Positions 19,050 through 28,439 of a DNA stretch of 64,000 bases are shown here, one piece after another. The notes beneath the pieces are model-generated. The model searched no databases, had not been told where the DNA came from, and saw only the letters and a program-made list of their open reading frames with translations. This DNA is from Lautropia sp. (GTDB taxonomy: Bacteria > Pseudomonadota > Gammaproteobacteria > Burkholderiales > Burkholderiaceae_E): contig JAUMZD010000008.1 in the NCBI GenBank assembly GCA_030528325.1, forward strand, positions 30,764-94,763, read 5' to 3'. Position 1 is the first letter of the stretch. Every line of letters starts with the position of its first letter. Position numbers and translations under genes: made by a program.

Positions 19050-21143
19050 TCAGGGTCTGAAAGCTCGAACCAGGGTATCGAACTCGGCCAGCAGTCCGGC
19101 GGAATGTGAGCCAAGATCGTAACGCAAGCGGTTGTAGGTGGCGACGATATCGTAGGCGAGGGCAGCCGAATCGGCATCGAGCAGACGTTCGATGCGGTAC
19201 AGGAACTGGTTGGCTGTCTCGTGGGGCATACGGTCGGCACCGATGACGGCCAGACGCTGGCAGAACTCGTCGAAGATCCGATCGACCGGATCACGTGGCA
19301 GGCGGGCGCGAAGCGTGAACAGGGCGATGACGGCCAGCGTGATGGCAAGGCCGGCTGCCAGCAGACCGATCAGCGCACGCCAGCCGACGTGTTCGAGGCC
19401 CAGTTTTTCGAGCAGCTTGCGCTGGTTGCCGCGATCATAGGACAGCAGCCAGACATTCCACCGATGCGTGATCGCATCCAGATTCAGCGTCCAGCGCTTC
19501 TGCCAGTCGCTGGCGGCCTGCCTCAGCGTGTCGTCCTGCGAGTCGGCCCCGGCCCGCATCGATTGCAGGCTGCCCCGCTGGATGCGCTGGGGCGCCACGG
19601 CGCTGGTGGGATCGACGCGCTGCCAGCCCTGATCCGGATACCAGACTTCGGCCCATGCGTGGGCATTGGCCTGTCGCACGATCCAGTAGCCGTTCTCGTG
19701 CGCATCGGCCCCCTGATAGCCGGTCACGACACGGGCCGGAATGCCCATGGCCCTCATCAGGAAGACGAAGGCGCTGCTGTAGTGCTCGCAGAAGCCGGCA
19801 CGGGTGTCGAACAGGAATTCGTCGATGCTGTGCTGACCGAGCTTTTGCGGTTCGAGGGTATAGGCAAAGGGCTCCCGGTGAATCCAGGCCAGTGTCTGTT
19901 GCACCAGCCGGTCGGTGTCATCGCCCAGCTGTGCACGCCATTGTGCTGCCAGCCCCTGGGCGCGGGGGTTGTAGCCTGAAGGCAGTTGCAGCCACGGGGC
20001 CAGCGTCCGGGACGTTTCGTTGTGGCCGCTCCGGGCGGTGGGGTGGGCGCGCATCCGGTACCGGGCCCGCTCGGTCAGCGGGTTGCCGGCCACCACGTCC
20101 AGGGTCGGCATCATGGCGCTGCTGTCATGTGGCAGAGCCGGCAGCTGGGTCGTGGTTTCCATGCCCAGCAGCCAGCGGTGCACCCCCGGTTCGCGGGTGA
20201 TGGTGTAGTGGAATGCCGGGCTCCGGGGCGCGAGCTGGATCTCCGGCTGCGGCAGCTGCGCGAGGATGGAGGGTCTCAGTGCCTGCCAGGTCCGCCCGTC
20301 GAAGTGTCCAAAGGTGGGGCCACGCCAGTACATGTCGGCCGGGCTGGGGGCCTCCCCATCGAACTCCACCCGCATCACGACATCATTCGATTCGGCCAGC
20401 TTCGAGAAATCACCGGGTGACATCGAGTCCGACAGGCCGGTGCTGGCCTGTCCATGATGCTGTGAAGCCCCCCACAGCGGGCCGCTGGGACGCGGAAAGA
20501 GCAGGAAAAGCAGCAGGGCCAGCGGGGCGGCCTGCAGGATCAGCACCAGGGCCTGACGCAGTCGCTGCATCAGCGAGACTTCCTGTTCCAGATATTGCAT
20601 CGTGAGCAGGGACGCGACGATGGCGGGTACCGTCACCAGCGTCATCACGCCCATCACGATGCTCTGGGAGTGCAGATAGCTGGCCAGCAACAGGAAACAG
20701 CAGAGAAAGATCGTGATGAAGAAGTCGCGCCGGGCCCGCATCTCCATCAGTTTCAGGCCCAGGAAAAGCAGCAGCAGCGCCACGCCCGCCTCCTGGCCCA
20801 CGAGCGTGCGGTACTGCGCGAACACGGCGGCCACGATGGCGAGGCTGGCGATGAGGCGCACGGGACGGCCCGGCAGGGGACTGCCGGAGACGAGCAGTCC
20901 CAGGCGCCAGATCATCAGGATGCCGAAGCTGGCCGAGCACCAGAAGGGCAGATGAACGAGATGGGGCCAGACGGCAAGCAGGGCCACCCCCATCAACAGC
21001 AGGGTATCGCGCCGGTCCCGCTCCCAGGTGCCGCCCAGTCGCCCGCCCAGGGCTCGCAGCGAGGGACGCAGCACGGCGGGAATGTGGGCGGTGCCGGCAG
21101 TCCTGATCCGGTGCCGCTGCAGGTGTGCCGCTTTCCTGCTCAT
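19050..21143 (-). CDS. tgpA: TgpA-type transglutaminase-like membrane protein (DUF3488)
   Basis: A 697-residue inner-membrane protein. The first 200 or so residues hold about six hydrophobic helices; a periplasmic transglutaminase-like domain follows. The catalytic triad is visible near residues 450-520: Cys in AGFCEHYSSAFVF, His in ANAHAWAEVWYP, Asp in GWQRVDPTSAVAP. One further membrane helix lies near residue 590 (ALIGLLAAGLAITLAVIALF), with a cytoplasmic C-terminal domain. TgpA of Pseudomonas aeruginosa is essential and has transglutaminase activity; its substrate is unclear. The start overlaps the DUF58 stop by 4 nt, giving the common moxR-DUF58-tgpA operon. Confidence 0.92.
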   Translation of the reverse strand: MSRKAAHLQRHRIRTAGTAHIPAVLRPSLRALGGRLGGTWERDRRDTLLLMGVALLAVWPHLVHLPFWCSASFGILMIWRLGLLVSGSPLPGRPVRLIASLAIVAAVFAQYRTLVGQEAGVALLLLFLGLKLMEMRARRDFFITIFLCCFLLLASYLHSQSIVMGVMTLVTVPAIVASLLTMQYLEQEVSLMQRLRQALVLILQAAPLALLLFLLFPRPSGPLWGASQHHGQASTGLSDSMSPGDFSKLAESNDVVMRVEFDGEAPSPADMYWRGPTFGHFDGRTWQALRPSILAQLPQPEIQLAPRSPAFHYTITREPGVHRWLLGMETTTQLPALPHDSSAMMPTLDVVAGNPLTERARYRMRAHPTARSGHNETSRTLAPWLQLPSGYNPRAQGLAAQWRAQLGDDTDRLVQQTLAWIHREPFAYTLEPQKLGQHSIDEFLFDTRAGFCEHYSSAFVFLMRAMGIPARVVTGYQGADAHENGYWIVRQANAHAWAEVWYPDQGWQRVDPTSAVAPQRIQRGSLQSMRAGADSQDDTLRQAASDWQKRWTLNLDAITHRWNVWLLSYDRGNQRKLLEKLGLEHVGWRALIGLLAAGLAITLAVIALFTLRARLPRDPVDRIFDEFCQRLAVIGADRMPHETANQFLYRIERLLDADSAALAYDIVATYNRLRYDLGSHSAGLLAEFDTLVRAFRP

Positions 21144-22120
21144 GCCTGCCGGCCTGTCAGGTGGGGGTGGCCGTTCGGGCCGGCCATCCCGAAGCGGGCC
21201 AGCGCTTCGAGGCAGGCCATCCGGTGGGCAGGTCCGCGGTCCGTGTCGAAACGGCGCCGGGGCAGTGACAGGGCATAGGGAATACCGGCCGTCTCGGCCT
21301 GTTCGATCCAGCTGGCGAGTCTCGAGAGGCGCTGCTCGGGGTCGGGCATCCCGCCCAGCTGCTGCCAGTCGAAGATCAGCTCGCCGCCTTGTCCGCCATC
21401 ACTGAACTCCCGTGTCAGGGGCTTGTCGTCCGGATGCCGTGCCATCGCGCGCCACGCCAGCCGGCGTATCGGGTCGCCCGGACGGTAGGGGCGGATGTGA
21501 CTGAAGTCCTCGCCACCCTGCTGGTGGACTTCGGCATGACCGTCGGGGGCGTAATGCTGGGGCAGGGGGCTGGGTGGTTCTTCCAGCGCCGGATAGACCA
21601 GTACGCCTGCGTGGGGCTGCCACCAGGCCCAGGCGCGCCAGAGGCCCAGCGGAAAGTCGCTGGACAGCCGGAAGCGGGGGGCTGGCAGCCAGCCCCGTGT
21701 GCCGGTTTTCAGGGCCACCGAGGCGATCTGCTCGGCGTCGGCACTGATGTCGAGGTGCGGATGTTCTGCGCCTTCGTCCGTGTCGATCGAGATCGAATAG
21801 CGGGTGTAGCTGCGGGGGTTCAGCAGCGTGAGGTTCAGCTCGGCGATTTCACCGGCGTGAACCGGTTCGGCACGGCCGGGGCGCAGCACGAGCCCCGCCA
21901 GATTCCGGTAGGTGTGAAAGAGCGAGACGAGGCTGATCGAGGCCAACAGGAAGATCAGCACATAACCGAGGCTCAGTGCGTAATTGATGGCGGTGAGCAG
22001 CATGGCGGCCAGCGCGGCGCCGAAGATCAGGCCCATGCGGGTGGGCAGCACGTAGATGCGTCCGCGGGTGAGCGGGTAATCGCCGTGCCAGGGCTCGGGA
22101 ATGCGCCGGAAGAAAGCCAT
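21140..22120 (-). CDS. DUF58 domain protein of the MoxR operon
   Basis: About 326 residues from ATG 22120 (MAFFRRIPEPWHGD). Two hydrophobic helices near the N-terminus (GLIFGAALAAMLLTAINYAL; LGYVLIFLLASISLVSLFH) precede a soluble domain. The DUF58 signature is visible as GGEDFSHIRPYRPGDPIRRL, then WRAMAR. These proteins are thought to work with MoxR ATPases in assembling or activating membrane-associated complexes. The frame is open to 22186, but that start would overlap moxR by 47 bp; the chosen start leaves a 19-bp gap. The stop overlaps the tgpA start. Confidence 0.9.
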   Translation of the reverse strand: MAFFRRIPEPWHGDYPLTRGRIYVLPTRMGLIFGAALAAMLLTAINYALSLGYVLIFLLASISLVSLFHTYRNLAGLVLRPGRAEPVHAGEIAELNLTLLNPRSYTRYSISIDTDEGAEHPHLDISADAEQIASVALKTGTRGWLPAPRFRLSSDFPLGLWRAWAWWQPHAGVLVYPALEEPPSPLPQHYAPDGHAEVHQQGGEDFSHIRPYRPGDPIRRLAWRAMARHPDDKPLTREFSDGGQGGELIFDWQQLGGMPDPEQRLSRLASWIEQAETAGIPYALSLPRRRFDTDRGPAHRMACLEALARFGMAGPNGHPHLTGRQA

Positions 22121-22139
22121 GCCGATAGCCGCGCCGTGC

Positions 22140-23063
22140 TCAGGGCACGGCGACGCTCCTGAGCAGCTCGGCCACCATGTCGGCACGGGCGCGCCGGTTG
22201 GTCGCCGCGCCGCGCGCCGGTTTCAGGCGGTGGCCGGCCACGGGCAACATCACGGCCTGAACGTCATCCGGCAGCACATGGTTGCGTCCGTCCAGCAGTG
22301 CCCACGCCCTGGCGGCCCGCAGCAGGGCAAGGCCCGCCCGGGGGCTGAGACCTTCGGCGAAGAGGGCGGAACGGCGCGACTGGGTGAGCAGGTTCTGCAC
22401 GTAGTCGATCAGCGGGCCTTGAGCCTTCACGTCACGGACGGCCTGCTGGATGGCCAGCAGTTCGGGTGGCGTCAGCACGGGCTTCAGATCCTTCAGCCAC
22501 TCGCGCCGGTCCCGGCCTTCGAGCAGCGCACGCTCTGACTTGGGGTCGGGGTAGCCCAGCTCGACGCACATCAGGAAACGGTCGAGCTGCGACTCGGGCA
22601 GTGGAAAGGTGCCGATCTGGTCCTGCGGGTTCTGGGTGGCGATCACGAAGAACGGATCGGGCAGCCGGTGGGCATGCCCCTCGACCGAAACCTGTCGCTC
22701 CTCCATCGCTTCGAGCAGGGCGCTCTGGGATTTGGGCGAGGCACGGTTCACTTCGTCGGCCAGCAGCATCTGCGTGAAGACCGGGCCCGGCATGAAGGTG
22801 AAGCGCTGCGTGTCACGCTGATAGACGCTGGAGCCGGTGATGTCGGCCGGCAGCAGATCGTTGGTGAACTGGATGCGCTTGAATTCCAGCCCGAGTGAAT
22901 AGGCAAGGGTATGGGCGAGCGTGGTCTTGCCCACACCCGGCAGGTCTTCCAGCAGCAGATGGCCGCGTGCGAACAGGCAGGCGAGCGTGAGCCGGATCTG
23001 CAGGGGCTTGCCCACGACCACGGCGCCGATCTGCATGGCGACTTCCTGGATCTTCTGCAGCAT
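22140..23063 (-). CDS. MoxR family AAA+ ATPase
   Basis: A 307-residue AAA+ ATPase and first gene of the moxR-DUF58-tgpA operon. Walker A is LLEDLPGVGKTTLAH and Walker B MLLADEVNRASPK; the sensor region is FFVIATQNPQDQIGTFPLPE and the C-terminal lid helix follows. MoxR proteins act as chaperones for assembly of enzyme complexes, often with von Willebrand-type or DUF58 partners. The start MLQKIQEVAMQIG gives a normal length. The 374-bp gap to etfB carries the divergent promoters. Confidence 0.93.
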   Translation of the reverse strand: MLQKIQEVAMQIGAVVVGKPLQIRLTLACLFARGHLLLEDLPGVGKTTLAHTLAYSLGLEFKRIQFTNDLLPADITGSSVYQRDTQRFTFMPGPVFTQMLLADEVNRASPKSQSALLEAMEERQVSVEGHAHRLPDPFFVIATQNPQDQIGTFPLPESQLDRFLMCVELGYPDPKSERALLEGRDRREWLKDLKPVLTPPELLAIQQAVRDVKAQGPLIDYVQNLLTQSRRSALFAEGLSPRAGLALLRAARAWALLDGRNHVLPDDVQAVMLPVAGHRLKPARGAATNRRARADMVAELLRSVAVP

Positions 23064-23397
23064 GGGGTATGGCCTGCCAATGGGAAAAAGGGGTGCGCCG
23101 ATGGTAGGGGCTGCCGGCCGGGAGGCCGAGGGGGCGGCCGATGGCCGGTCGGCAGGGAGATGGGTGACGGCGGTCAGAGCGTGTCATGCACTTATTCGTC
23201 CCCGCGAAAGCCCCTCTGGGCGCGGGAGCGGATGCATTCCCCACACGGCGCAGGGTTTTCACCGAAAACAGGGGCTGCCGTCTGTCAAGCGGGGAGCGCT
23301 GCCGGACACACAGTCCCACCGGTATCCGGGCGGACAAAGGCAGGGCCATCTCTGCCAGCGCTCGCGCCCGTCTGGAACACGCGGCGCGCAGTCTATC

Positions 23398-23403
23398 TAT
23401 AAT
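23398..23403 (+). promoter_or_regulatory. Probable -10 element of the etfBA promoter
   Basis: A perfect TATAAT lies 34 nt before the etfB ATG. The -35 region is weak (TGGAAC at about 23373). Transcription would start near 23410. The rest of the 374-bp moxR-etfB gap shows no recognisable feature. Confidence 0.5.
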
Positions 23404-23437
23404 GGCCTCGTTCTCTTACTTTTATCGGGTCAGTCGC

Positions 23438-24187
23438 ATGAAAGTTCTGGTCGCAGTCAAACGAGTCGTCGATTACAACGTAAAAGTCAGGGTCAAAAGT
23501 GATGGCACTGATGTCGACATCGCCAACGTCAAGATGTCGATGAATCCTTTTGACGAAATCGCCGTCGAAGAAGCCGTTCGTCTGAAGGAGAAGGGTGTGG
23601 CCACCGAAGTGGTCGCCGTGTCCTGCGGCACCGGTGCCAGCCAGGAAACCCTGCGCACCGCGATGGCGATCGGTGCGGATCGCGGCATCCTGGTCGAGAC
23701 CGATGCCGAGCTTCAGCCGCTGGCGGTGGCCAAGCTGCTGGCTGCCGTCCAGGCGAAGGAAGGCGCCCAGCTGATCCTGCTCGGCAAGCAGGCCATCGAC
23801 GATGACGCGAACCAGACCGGTCAGATGCTGGCTGCACTGGCGAAGCTGCCCCAGGGTACCTTCGCCTCGAAGGTCGAGGTGGCCGATGGCAAGCTGACGG
23901 TCACCCGTGAGGTCGACGGTGGTCTGGAAACCGTCCAGATGCCGCTGCCGGCCGTCGTCACGACCGATCTGCGACTGAACGAGCCCCGGTATGTGACGCT
24001 GCCCAACATCATGAAGGCCAAGAAGAAGCCGCTCGACAAGCTGACGCCGGCCGATCTGGGTGTCGACCCTGCTCCGCGCCTGAAGACGCTGAAGGTGGCC
24101 GAGCCGGCAGGTCGCAAGGCTGGCGTGAAGGTGGCCAGCGTGGATGAGCTGATCAACAAGCTGAAGACCGAAGCCAAGGTCATCTGA
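23438..24187 (+). CDS. etfB: Electron transfer flavoprotein beta subunit
   Basis: A 249-residue subunit of the soluble FAD/AMP heterodimer that carries electrons from acyl-CoA and other dehydrogenases to ETF-ubiquinone oxidoreductase. The N-terminus [20 protein letters not shown] and the segments [19 protein letters not shown] and [20 protein letters not shown] are typical of ETF-beta, including the AMP-binding loop. The frame extends upstream to 23186, but the conserved protein starts at ATG 23438. etfA follows after 34 bp. Confidence 0.96.
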   Translation: MKVLVAVKRVVDYNVKVRVKSDGTDVDIANVKMSMNPFDEIAVEEAVRLKEKGVATEVVAVSCGTGASQETLRTAMAIGADRGILVETDAELQPLAVAKLLAAVQAKEGAQLILLGKQAIDDDANQTGQMLAALAKLPQGTFASKVEVADGKLTVTREVDGGLETVQMPLPAVVTTDLRLNEPRYVTLPNIMKAKKKPLDKLTPADLGVDPAPRLKTLKVAEPAGRKAGVKVASVDELINKLKTEAKVI

Positions 24188-24221
24188 TCGGACGAACGCA
24201 CATATCTATTGAGGAATGACG

Positions 24222-25157
24222 ATGGCTATTCTGGTAATTGCAGAACACGACAACAAGTCGCTGAAGGGCGCAACCCTCAACGCTGTGGCCGCCGCAGGCA
24301 AACTGGGCGCTGATGTCCATGTGCTGGTGGTGGGCAGCGGGGCTGACGAAGCGGCTGCCGCGGCAGCAAAGGTCGCCGGTGTCACCGTGGTCAAGCAGGT
24401 GGATGAGGCGGCGCTGGCTGAACAGCTGGCCGAAGGCGTGGCCGAGCAGATCGTGGCACAGGCAGGTGGCTACAGCCACATCGTGGCCCCGGCCACCGCG
24501 CATGGCAAGAACGTGATGCCCCGCGTGGCAGCGCTGCTGGACGTGGCCCAGATCTCCGACGTGATCGCCGTCGAGTCGGCCGATACCTTCCAGCGTCCGA
24601 TCTATGCGGGCAACGCAATTGCCACCGTTCAGAGCGCCGACCCGGTCAAGGTGCTGACCGTTCGCACGACGGCCTTCGATCCGGTCGCTGCCGAGGGCGG
24701 TTCGGCATCGGTCGAGAAGGTGGGGGCTACGGCCGTATCGGTTCAGTCGCAGTTCGTCGGTCGTGAAATGGCCAAGAGCGATCGTCCGGAACTGACCGCT
24801 GCGCAGGTGGTGGTCAGTGGCGGTCGTGCACTGGGCAGCGCCGAGAACTTCCAGAAAGTGATCGAGCCGCTGGCCGACAAACTGGGCGCCGCTGTCGGTG
24901 CCTCGCGCGCAGCCGTCGATGCCGGCTACGTGCCGAACGACCTGCAGGTGGGCCAGACGGGCAAGATCGTCGCACCACAGCTCTATGTGGCAGTCGGCAT
25001 CTCGGGCGCAATCCAGCATCTGGCCGGCATGAAGGACAGCAAGATCATCGTGGCCATCAACAAGGATGAAGAAGCCCCGATCTTCAGCGTGGCCGACTAT
25101 GGTCTGGTGGGTGACCTGTTCGAGCTGGTGCCCGAGCTGACCGCCAAGCTGGGCTGA
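24222..25157 (+). CDS. etfA: Electron transfer flavoprotein alpha subunit
   Basis: A 311-residue FAD-binding subunit. The C-terminal FAD motif is clear: [15 protein letters not shown], then [40 protein letters not shown] and [20 protein letters not shown] chose ATG 24222 because the ribosome-binding site GAGGA (24211-24215) is 6 nt before it, whereas ATG 24216 directly abuts that site. It forms an operon with etfB and is followed by two copies of the palindromic repeat family. Confidence 0.96.
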   Translation: MAILVIAEHDNKSLKGATLNAVAAAGKLGADVHVLVVGSGADEAAAAAAKVAGVTVVKQVDEAALAEQLAEGVAEQIVAQAGGYSHIVAPATAHGKNVMPRVAALLDVAQISDVIAVESADTFQRPIYAGNAIATVQSADPVKVLTVRTTAFDPVAAEGGSASVEKVGATAVSVQSQFVGREMAKSDRPELTAAQVVVSGGRALGSAENFQKVIEPLADKLGAAVGASRAAVDAGYVPNDLQVGQTGKIVAPQLYVAVGISGAIQHLAGMKDSKIIVAINKDEEAPIFSVADYGLVGDLFELVPELTAKLG

Positions 25158-25171
25158 TCGCACCACTCGGG

Positions 25172-25210
25172 AGCCGCGACTTCCCTGCCGCCCAAACTCC
25201 TGGGCGCTGG
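25172..25210 (-). repeat. Palindromic repeat family, copy R1 (half element, reverse)
   Basis: The sequence after etfA (about CGCGACTTCCCTGCCGCCCA, then AACTCCTGGGCGC) is the reverse complement of the left half of copy R2. Only the left arm is present. It lies 15 bp past the etfA stop. Confidence 0.7.
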
Positions 25211-25389
25211 AAGGCGCCTGCCCCGGACGGGCCCTGCTGGTTCTGCGTGGACGGGTGGCGCCTTTGCCGGCGCGCCCTGATTCATGTCGGCAGACCCCGG
25301 TACGGCATCCCCAAAGGCCGTGGCAGGTGTACCGTATGGTGCATCTCCACGGCCTTCCTGTATCCAGCGGCGGTGGCTGATGGCATGCC

Positions 25390-25552
25390 AGGCGCTTGGG
25401 CGGCAGGAAAGTCGCGGGCTGCAAGCCGGCCGCGCCGGCCTTTTTTGCACCCGCTTCTTGCCCCATGGCACCGGCTATGGGGCGGCGAATCGGGCACAAA
25501 CCGTGCTCGGCGGGGCCGGTTTTCGTCTTCGCGATTCCTACCGCTCTAGGCC
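25390..25552 (+). repeat. Palindromic repeat family, copy R2 (full length)
   Basis: A full-length member of about 163 bp. The left terminus is AGGCGCTTGGGCGGCAGG; the right terminus, TTCGCGATTCCTACCGC, is degraded at its outermost bases. The core carries GGGCACAAACCGTGCTCGG and a CCCATGGCACCGGCTATGGG palindrome. It aligns along its whole length with R10 (58247-58411). Its forward orientation defines the family. The 605-bp etfA-25763 gap otherwise shows no gene. Confidence 0.85.
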
Positions 25553-25762
25553 GGAGAGATGATGCCTCGCGGTGCTGACGGACATGCCGACTGCAGCAGG
25601 ATGGCAGGGATTGTTCGAGCAAAGTCTGATGATGGGCTGTGAAGCCGGCCGACGCTTTTTCAGTTTGTCGAGGGGCTTCGCTTGCTGTCCGTACGCATGT
25701 ACGTCAAGAATCCGGCCGTTGGCGCCACTGTCGTGCGCCGTTCATCAGATGGGAGTTGTGGC

Positions 25763-26374
25763 ATGGATTCGAGTTTCAACGATGTTCGGCGTCCGGCCGG
25801 ACAGCAGGATATCGGGATGGCCGGTGCAGGGGGCAACCGGGCTCGCACGGTCAGACGGTGGATGCTGCCGTGCGCCGCAGTACTGGTCGGCCTGCTGGGG
25901 CAGACGGGCCTGGCCCAGGCCGAGACCGTGACGCGGGTATACCAGTCCCGCATGGCCGATGGTTCCGTCACCTTCGGTGACAAGCCGGTGGCTGGCGCCC
26001 GTGAATACAGCAGCCGTGAATACCGGTTGCCCGATCCGCTGCCGGAGGATGTGCTCGAGGCGGAGCGGCTGGAGTGGGAACATCAGGCGCGCGCCTTCGA
26101 CCGTCGCCATGCCGAGCGTCAGGCCCTTCAGGCCCAGTCCGAGGGGGCACGTCGCCGTGCCCGTGATTCCGTCTGGCAGAGTCGCGACATGGCTGACGAG
26201 CCGTCCCATGTCTACGGCAGCGTACCCGTGGCCAGCTGGGGGCCTCATGCCCGTCCCGTGCCACCGCCACCGGCTGGTCATGGATCCCAGTATCGCAGCT
26301 CACCGGGGGCCGTGAATGGCCGTCAGGCGCCGATGCTGGGCAGCGGTTTCATGGCGCACCCGCCGCGTTACTGA
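25763..26374 (+). CDS. Secreted hypothetical protein with DUF4124-like segment
   Basis: About 203 residues from ATG 25763 (MDSSFNDVRRPAGQQD), preceded by GGGAG 7 nt upstream; the frame is open from 25682. A long polar N-region ends in a signal-peptide-like stretch (RRWMLPCAAVLVGLLGQTGL, then AQA). Just after it, VYQSRMADGSVTFGDKPVAG resembles the start of DUF4124 (a Tyr-x-x-x-Asp-Gly-x-Val-x-Phe pattern). The middle is rich in Arg, Glu and Gln and likely helical; the C-terminus is Pro/Gly/His-rich and probably disordered. Function is unknown. Copies of the repeat family flank it on both sides (R2 and R3). Confidence 0.6.
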   Translation: MDSSFNDVRRPAGQQDIGMAGAGGNRARTVRRWMLPCAAVLVGLLGQTGLAQAETVTRVYQSRMADGSVTFGDKPVAGAREYSSREYRLPDPLPEDVLEAERLEWEHQARAFDRRHAERQALQAQSEGARRRARDSVWQSRDMADEPSHVYGSVPVASWGPHARPVPPPPAGHGSQYRSSPGAVNGRQAPMLGSGFMAHPPRY

Positions 26375-26388
26375 CCGGGCAAGCGCCC

Positions 26389-26477
26389 AGGCGCCTGGGC
26401 GGCAGGAAAGTCGCGGGCACAAACTGTGCTCGGCGGGGCCGGTTTTCGCCTTCGCGATTCCTGCCGCCCAAGCTCCT
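26389..26477 (+). repeat. Palindromic repeat family, copy R3 (internally deleted)
   Basis: An 89-bp member with both terminal arms intact (AGGCGCCTGGGCGGCAGG at the left, CCTGCCGCCCAAGCTCCT at the right). Compared with R2 it lacks about 75 bp between two CGGGC pentamers that flank the missing segment in R2. It lies between two convergent genes, 15 bp past the stop of the upstream one. Confidence 0.88.
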
Positions 26478-26495
26478 GGCCATGTCAACCTGCGC

Positions 26496-27884
26496 TCAGG
26501 CAGTCACGTCGGGCTGGGTGCCCGATTCGTCGGCCTGAGCGCCCTCCACCGGCTTCACGCGTGTGACGAGCAACTGGTCGATACGATGCTTGTCGATGTC
26601 GACCACCTCGAAGCGGTAGCCACCGTACGTGACGGTATCGGTCAGCTTGGGCATCCGGCGCAGGCTGAACATCATGAAACCGGCCAGCGTCTCGTAGTTG
26701 CTGTCTTCCGGCAGCTCTTCGATGTCGAGGGCGCGGGTCACGTTGTCGACCGGTGTCAGGCCGTCGATCAGCCAGCTGTCATCATCGCGCTTGACGATCT
26801 GGCTCTGGTTGTCATTCACCAGATCGCCCATGACGGTACTCATCACATCATTCAGCGTGATGAGTCCGACGACCAGCGCATACTCGTTCAAAACGATCGC
26901 GAAGTCTTCGCGGCTGGCCCGGAACTGGGTCAGCAGCTCGGACAGGGTCAACGAGTCGGGAATGGTCAGCACCGGCTTGATCCATGGTGCGCCCTTCAGT
27001 GTCAGCGGCTCGTTGTTGATGATGCGGGCCAGCAGATCCTTCGATTCCACATAGCCGATGATCTGGTCGATCTCATCCTCACAGACCAGAAAGCGCGAGT
27101 GATTGAGCTGGGCGATCTGCTCGCGCAGCTCCTGATCGGTTTCCTGCAGGGTCAGGTAGGCGATGCTCTCGCGGGTGGTCATCGCTGACGATACCAGTCG
27201 GGATTCGAGCTCGAAGACGTTCCCGATCAGGTGGTGCTCGGTGTCCGGCAGCACGCCTGCCTGTGCGCCGGCATCGACGATGGCGGAAATGTCGTCGAAG
27301 GTGATCTCGTCACTGCGCTGTGCAGGCAGGCCGAAGAGCCGGATGAAGCGATCGGCCAGCGTGTTGAAGAACCACACCACCGGCTTGAAGATGGCGATGC
27401 ACAGATGAATGGGCCTGACCAGCCGCAAAGCCAGTGTTTCCGGGATCAGCATGGCCACCCGCTTGGGCAGCAGGTCGGAGAACAGGATGAAAAGGCCCGT
27501 CACGAGCAGAAAGGACAGCGTGCCGGCAAGGGGAGCAAGCCAGGGGCCCTGGTAGAAGGTGCCGATCCACTCGGCAAAGATGGGGCTGATGGCGGACTCG
27601 CCGATGGCACCGGCCAGGATCGCCACCGCGTTGATGCCGATCTGGACGGCCGTGACGAACTGGCCGGGGCGGGCCTGCAGCGCCAGGATCTCGGCGGCCC
27701 GCGTGTCGCCGTCGTCCGCAAGGATCTTCAGCTTCAGGCGGCGGGAGGCTGCCAGCGAGATTTCGGCGGCCGAGAAGAAGGCGCTGGTGAGAACCAGCAG
27801 AAAGATGATGAACAGTTGCTGGGAGGGGCTGAGACTGAAATCCAAGGGAGGGCTCCGAAGCGACACGCGGGCTTCGGGCGGCAC
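26496..27884 (-). CDS. CNNM/CorC family membrane protein with CBS domains
   Basis: A 462-residue hemolysin-like protein. Domains in order: a DUF21 (CNNM) transmembrane region of about four helices (QLFIIFLLVLTSAFFSAAEI at the start), a pair of CBS domains (AMTTRESIAYLTLQ; FAIVLNEYALVVGLITLNDV), and a C-terminal CorC_HlyC domain (DDDSWLIDGLTPVDNVTRAL). Relatives are linked to magnesium or cobalt efflux and are often misnamed hemolysins. The longest frame starts at a GTG at 27884; a TTG at 27845 with GGAG about 7 nt upstream is a good alternative. It is divergent from rpsP. Confidence 0.9.
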   Translation of the reverse strand: MPPEARVSLRSPPLDFSLSPSQQLFIIFLLVLTSAFFSAAEISLAASRRLKLKILADDGDTRAAEILALQARPGQFVTAVQIGINAVAILAGAIGESAISPIFAEWIGTFYQGPWLAPLAGTLSFLLVTGLFILFSDLLPKRVAMLIPETLALRLVRPIHLCIAIFKPVVWFFNTLADRFIRLFGLPAQRSDEITFDDISAIVDAGAQAGVLPDTEHHLIGNVFELESRLVSSAMTTRESIAYLTLQETDQELREQIAQLNHSRFLVCEDEIDQIIGYVESKDLLARIINNEPLTLKGAPWIKPVLTIPDSLTLSELLTQFRASREDFAIVLNEYALVVGLITLNDVMSTVMGDLVNDNQSQIVKRDDDSWLIDGLTPVDNVTRALDIEELPEDSNYETLAGFMMFSLRRMPKLTDTVTYGGYRFEVVDIDKHRIDQLLVTRVKPVEGAQADESGTQPDVTA

Positions 27885-28179
27885 GGGGTGTGTTCAGGAT
27901 GTGTGAACACCATTGGACAGAGAGGCGCACGGGGCGCAGGGTTGCAGTGCTGCAACCGGCATCGGGCAGGCAGACGACCGATCAATAGTGCTGACACATC
28001 CTGCAGCAGCCATGGGTGCTACACGAAGCGGGCAGGCCGGGGAAAGGGCGCCCAGGGTGTCGGGAAGCCTCAAGATTAACCATTTTGTGCCTTTTTAGCC
28101 AATATCTGACTGACATGAGGCCTGTCGGGAGGACAGGGAGTGTTGTTCCGTGTGGTCAGTCATGGGTGTCCTTCTCGCC

Positions 28180-28275
28180 AGGCGCTTGGGCGGCAGGCAT
28201 CGCGAAGAAGAAAATCGGCCCCGCCGGGCACGGTTCGTGCCCGATTCGCCGCCCCATGGCCCGAGCAATGGGGCA
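28180..28275 (-). repeat. Palindromic repeat family, copy R4 (truncated, reverse)
   Basis: About 96 bp in reverse orientation: terminus AGGCGCTTGGGCGGCAGG, then the complement of the R10 right half (GCCCGATTCGCCGCCCCATG and neighbouring bases), breaking off after GGGGCA. The opposite terminus is missing. It is in the corC-rpsP divergent gap, about 45 bp upstream of the rpsP promoter. The rest of that 667-bp gap, 27885-28179, shows nothing recognisable. Confidence 0.82.
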
Positions 28276-28319
28276 GGATCGGCTGTCATCTGCTGCCGGG
28301 GCCAGTGTGGATCAAGGGA

Positions 28320-28348
28320 ATGACAAGCGTGGTCTGCGACTATATAAT
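28320..28348 (+). promoter_or_regulatory. rpsP operon promoter
   Basis: A -35 element ATGACA (28320-28325), a 17-bp spacer and a perfect -10 TATAAT (28343-28348). Transcription would start near 28355, giving an untranslated leader of about 197 nt before rpsP. Confidence 0.75.
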
Positions 28349-28380
28349 CAAGAGTTACTTTCTTCTTTGCGGATTTTTCG

Positions 28381-28439
28381 GGCAAATGGCGGGCCGCGCG
28401 TTGCGCACCACCGGCCTTTTGGTGCGGAGTCCGTTTGCC
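28381..28439 (+). promoter_or_regulatory. Structured leader of the rpsP operon
   Basis: Nested inverted repeats: an outer stem GGCAAA (28381-28386) with TTTGCC (28434-28439) and an inner stem CGCACCA (28404-28410) with TGGTGCG (28420-28426). No T-run follows, so it is not a simple terminator. It may be a ribosomal-protein autoregulatory leader; I do not recognise a known class. Confidence 0.4.
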
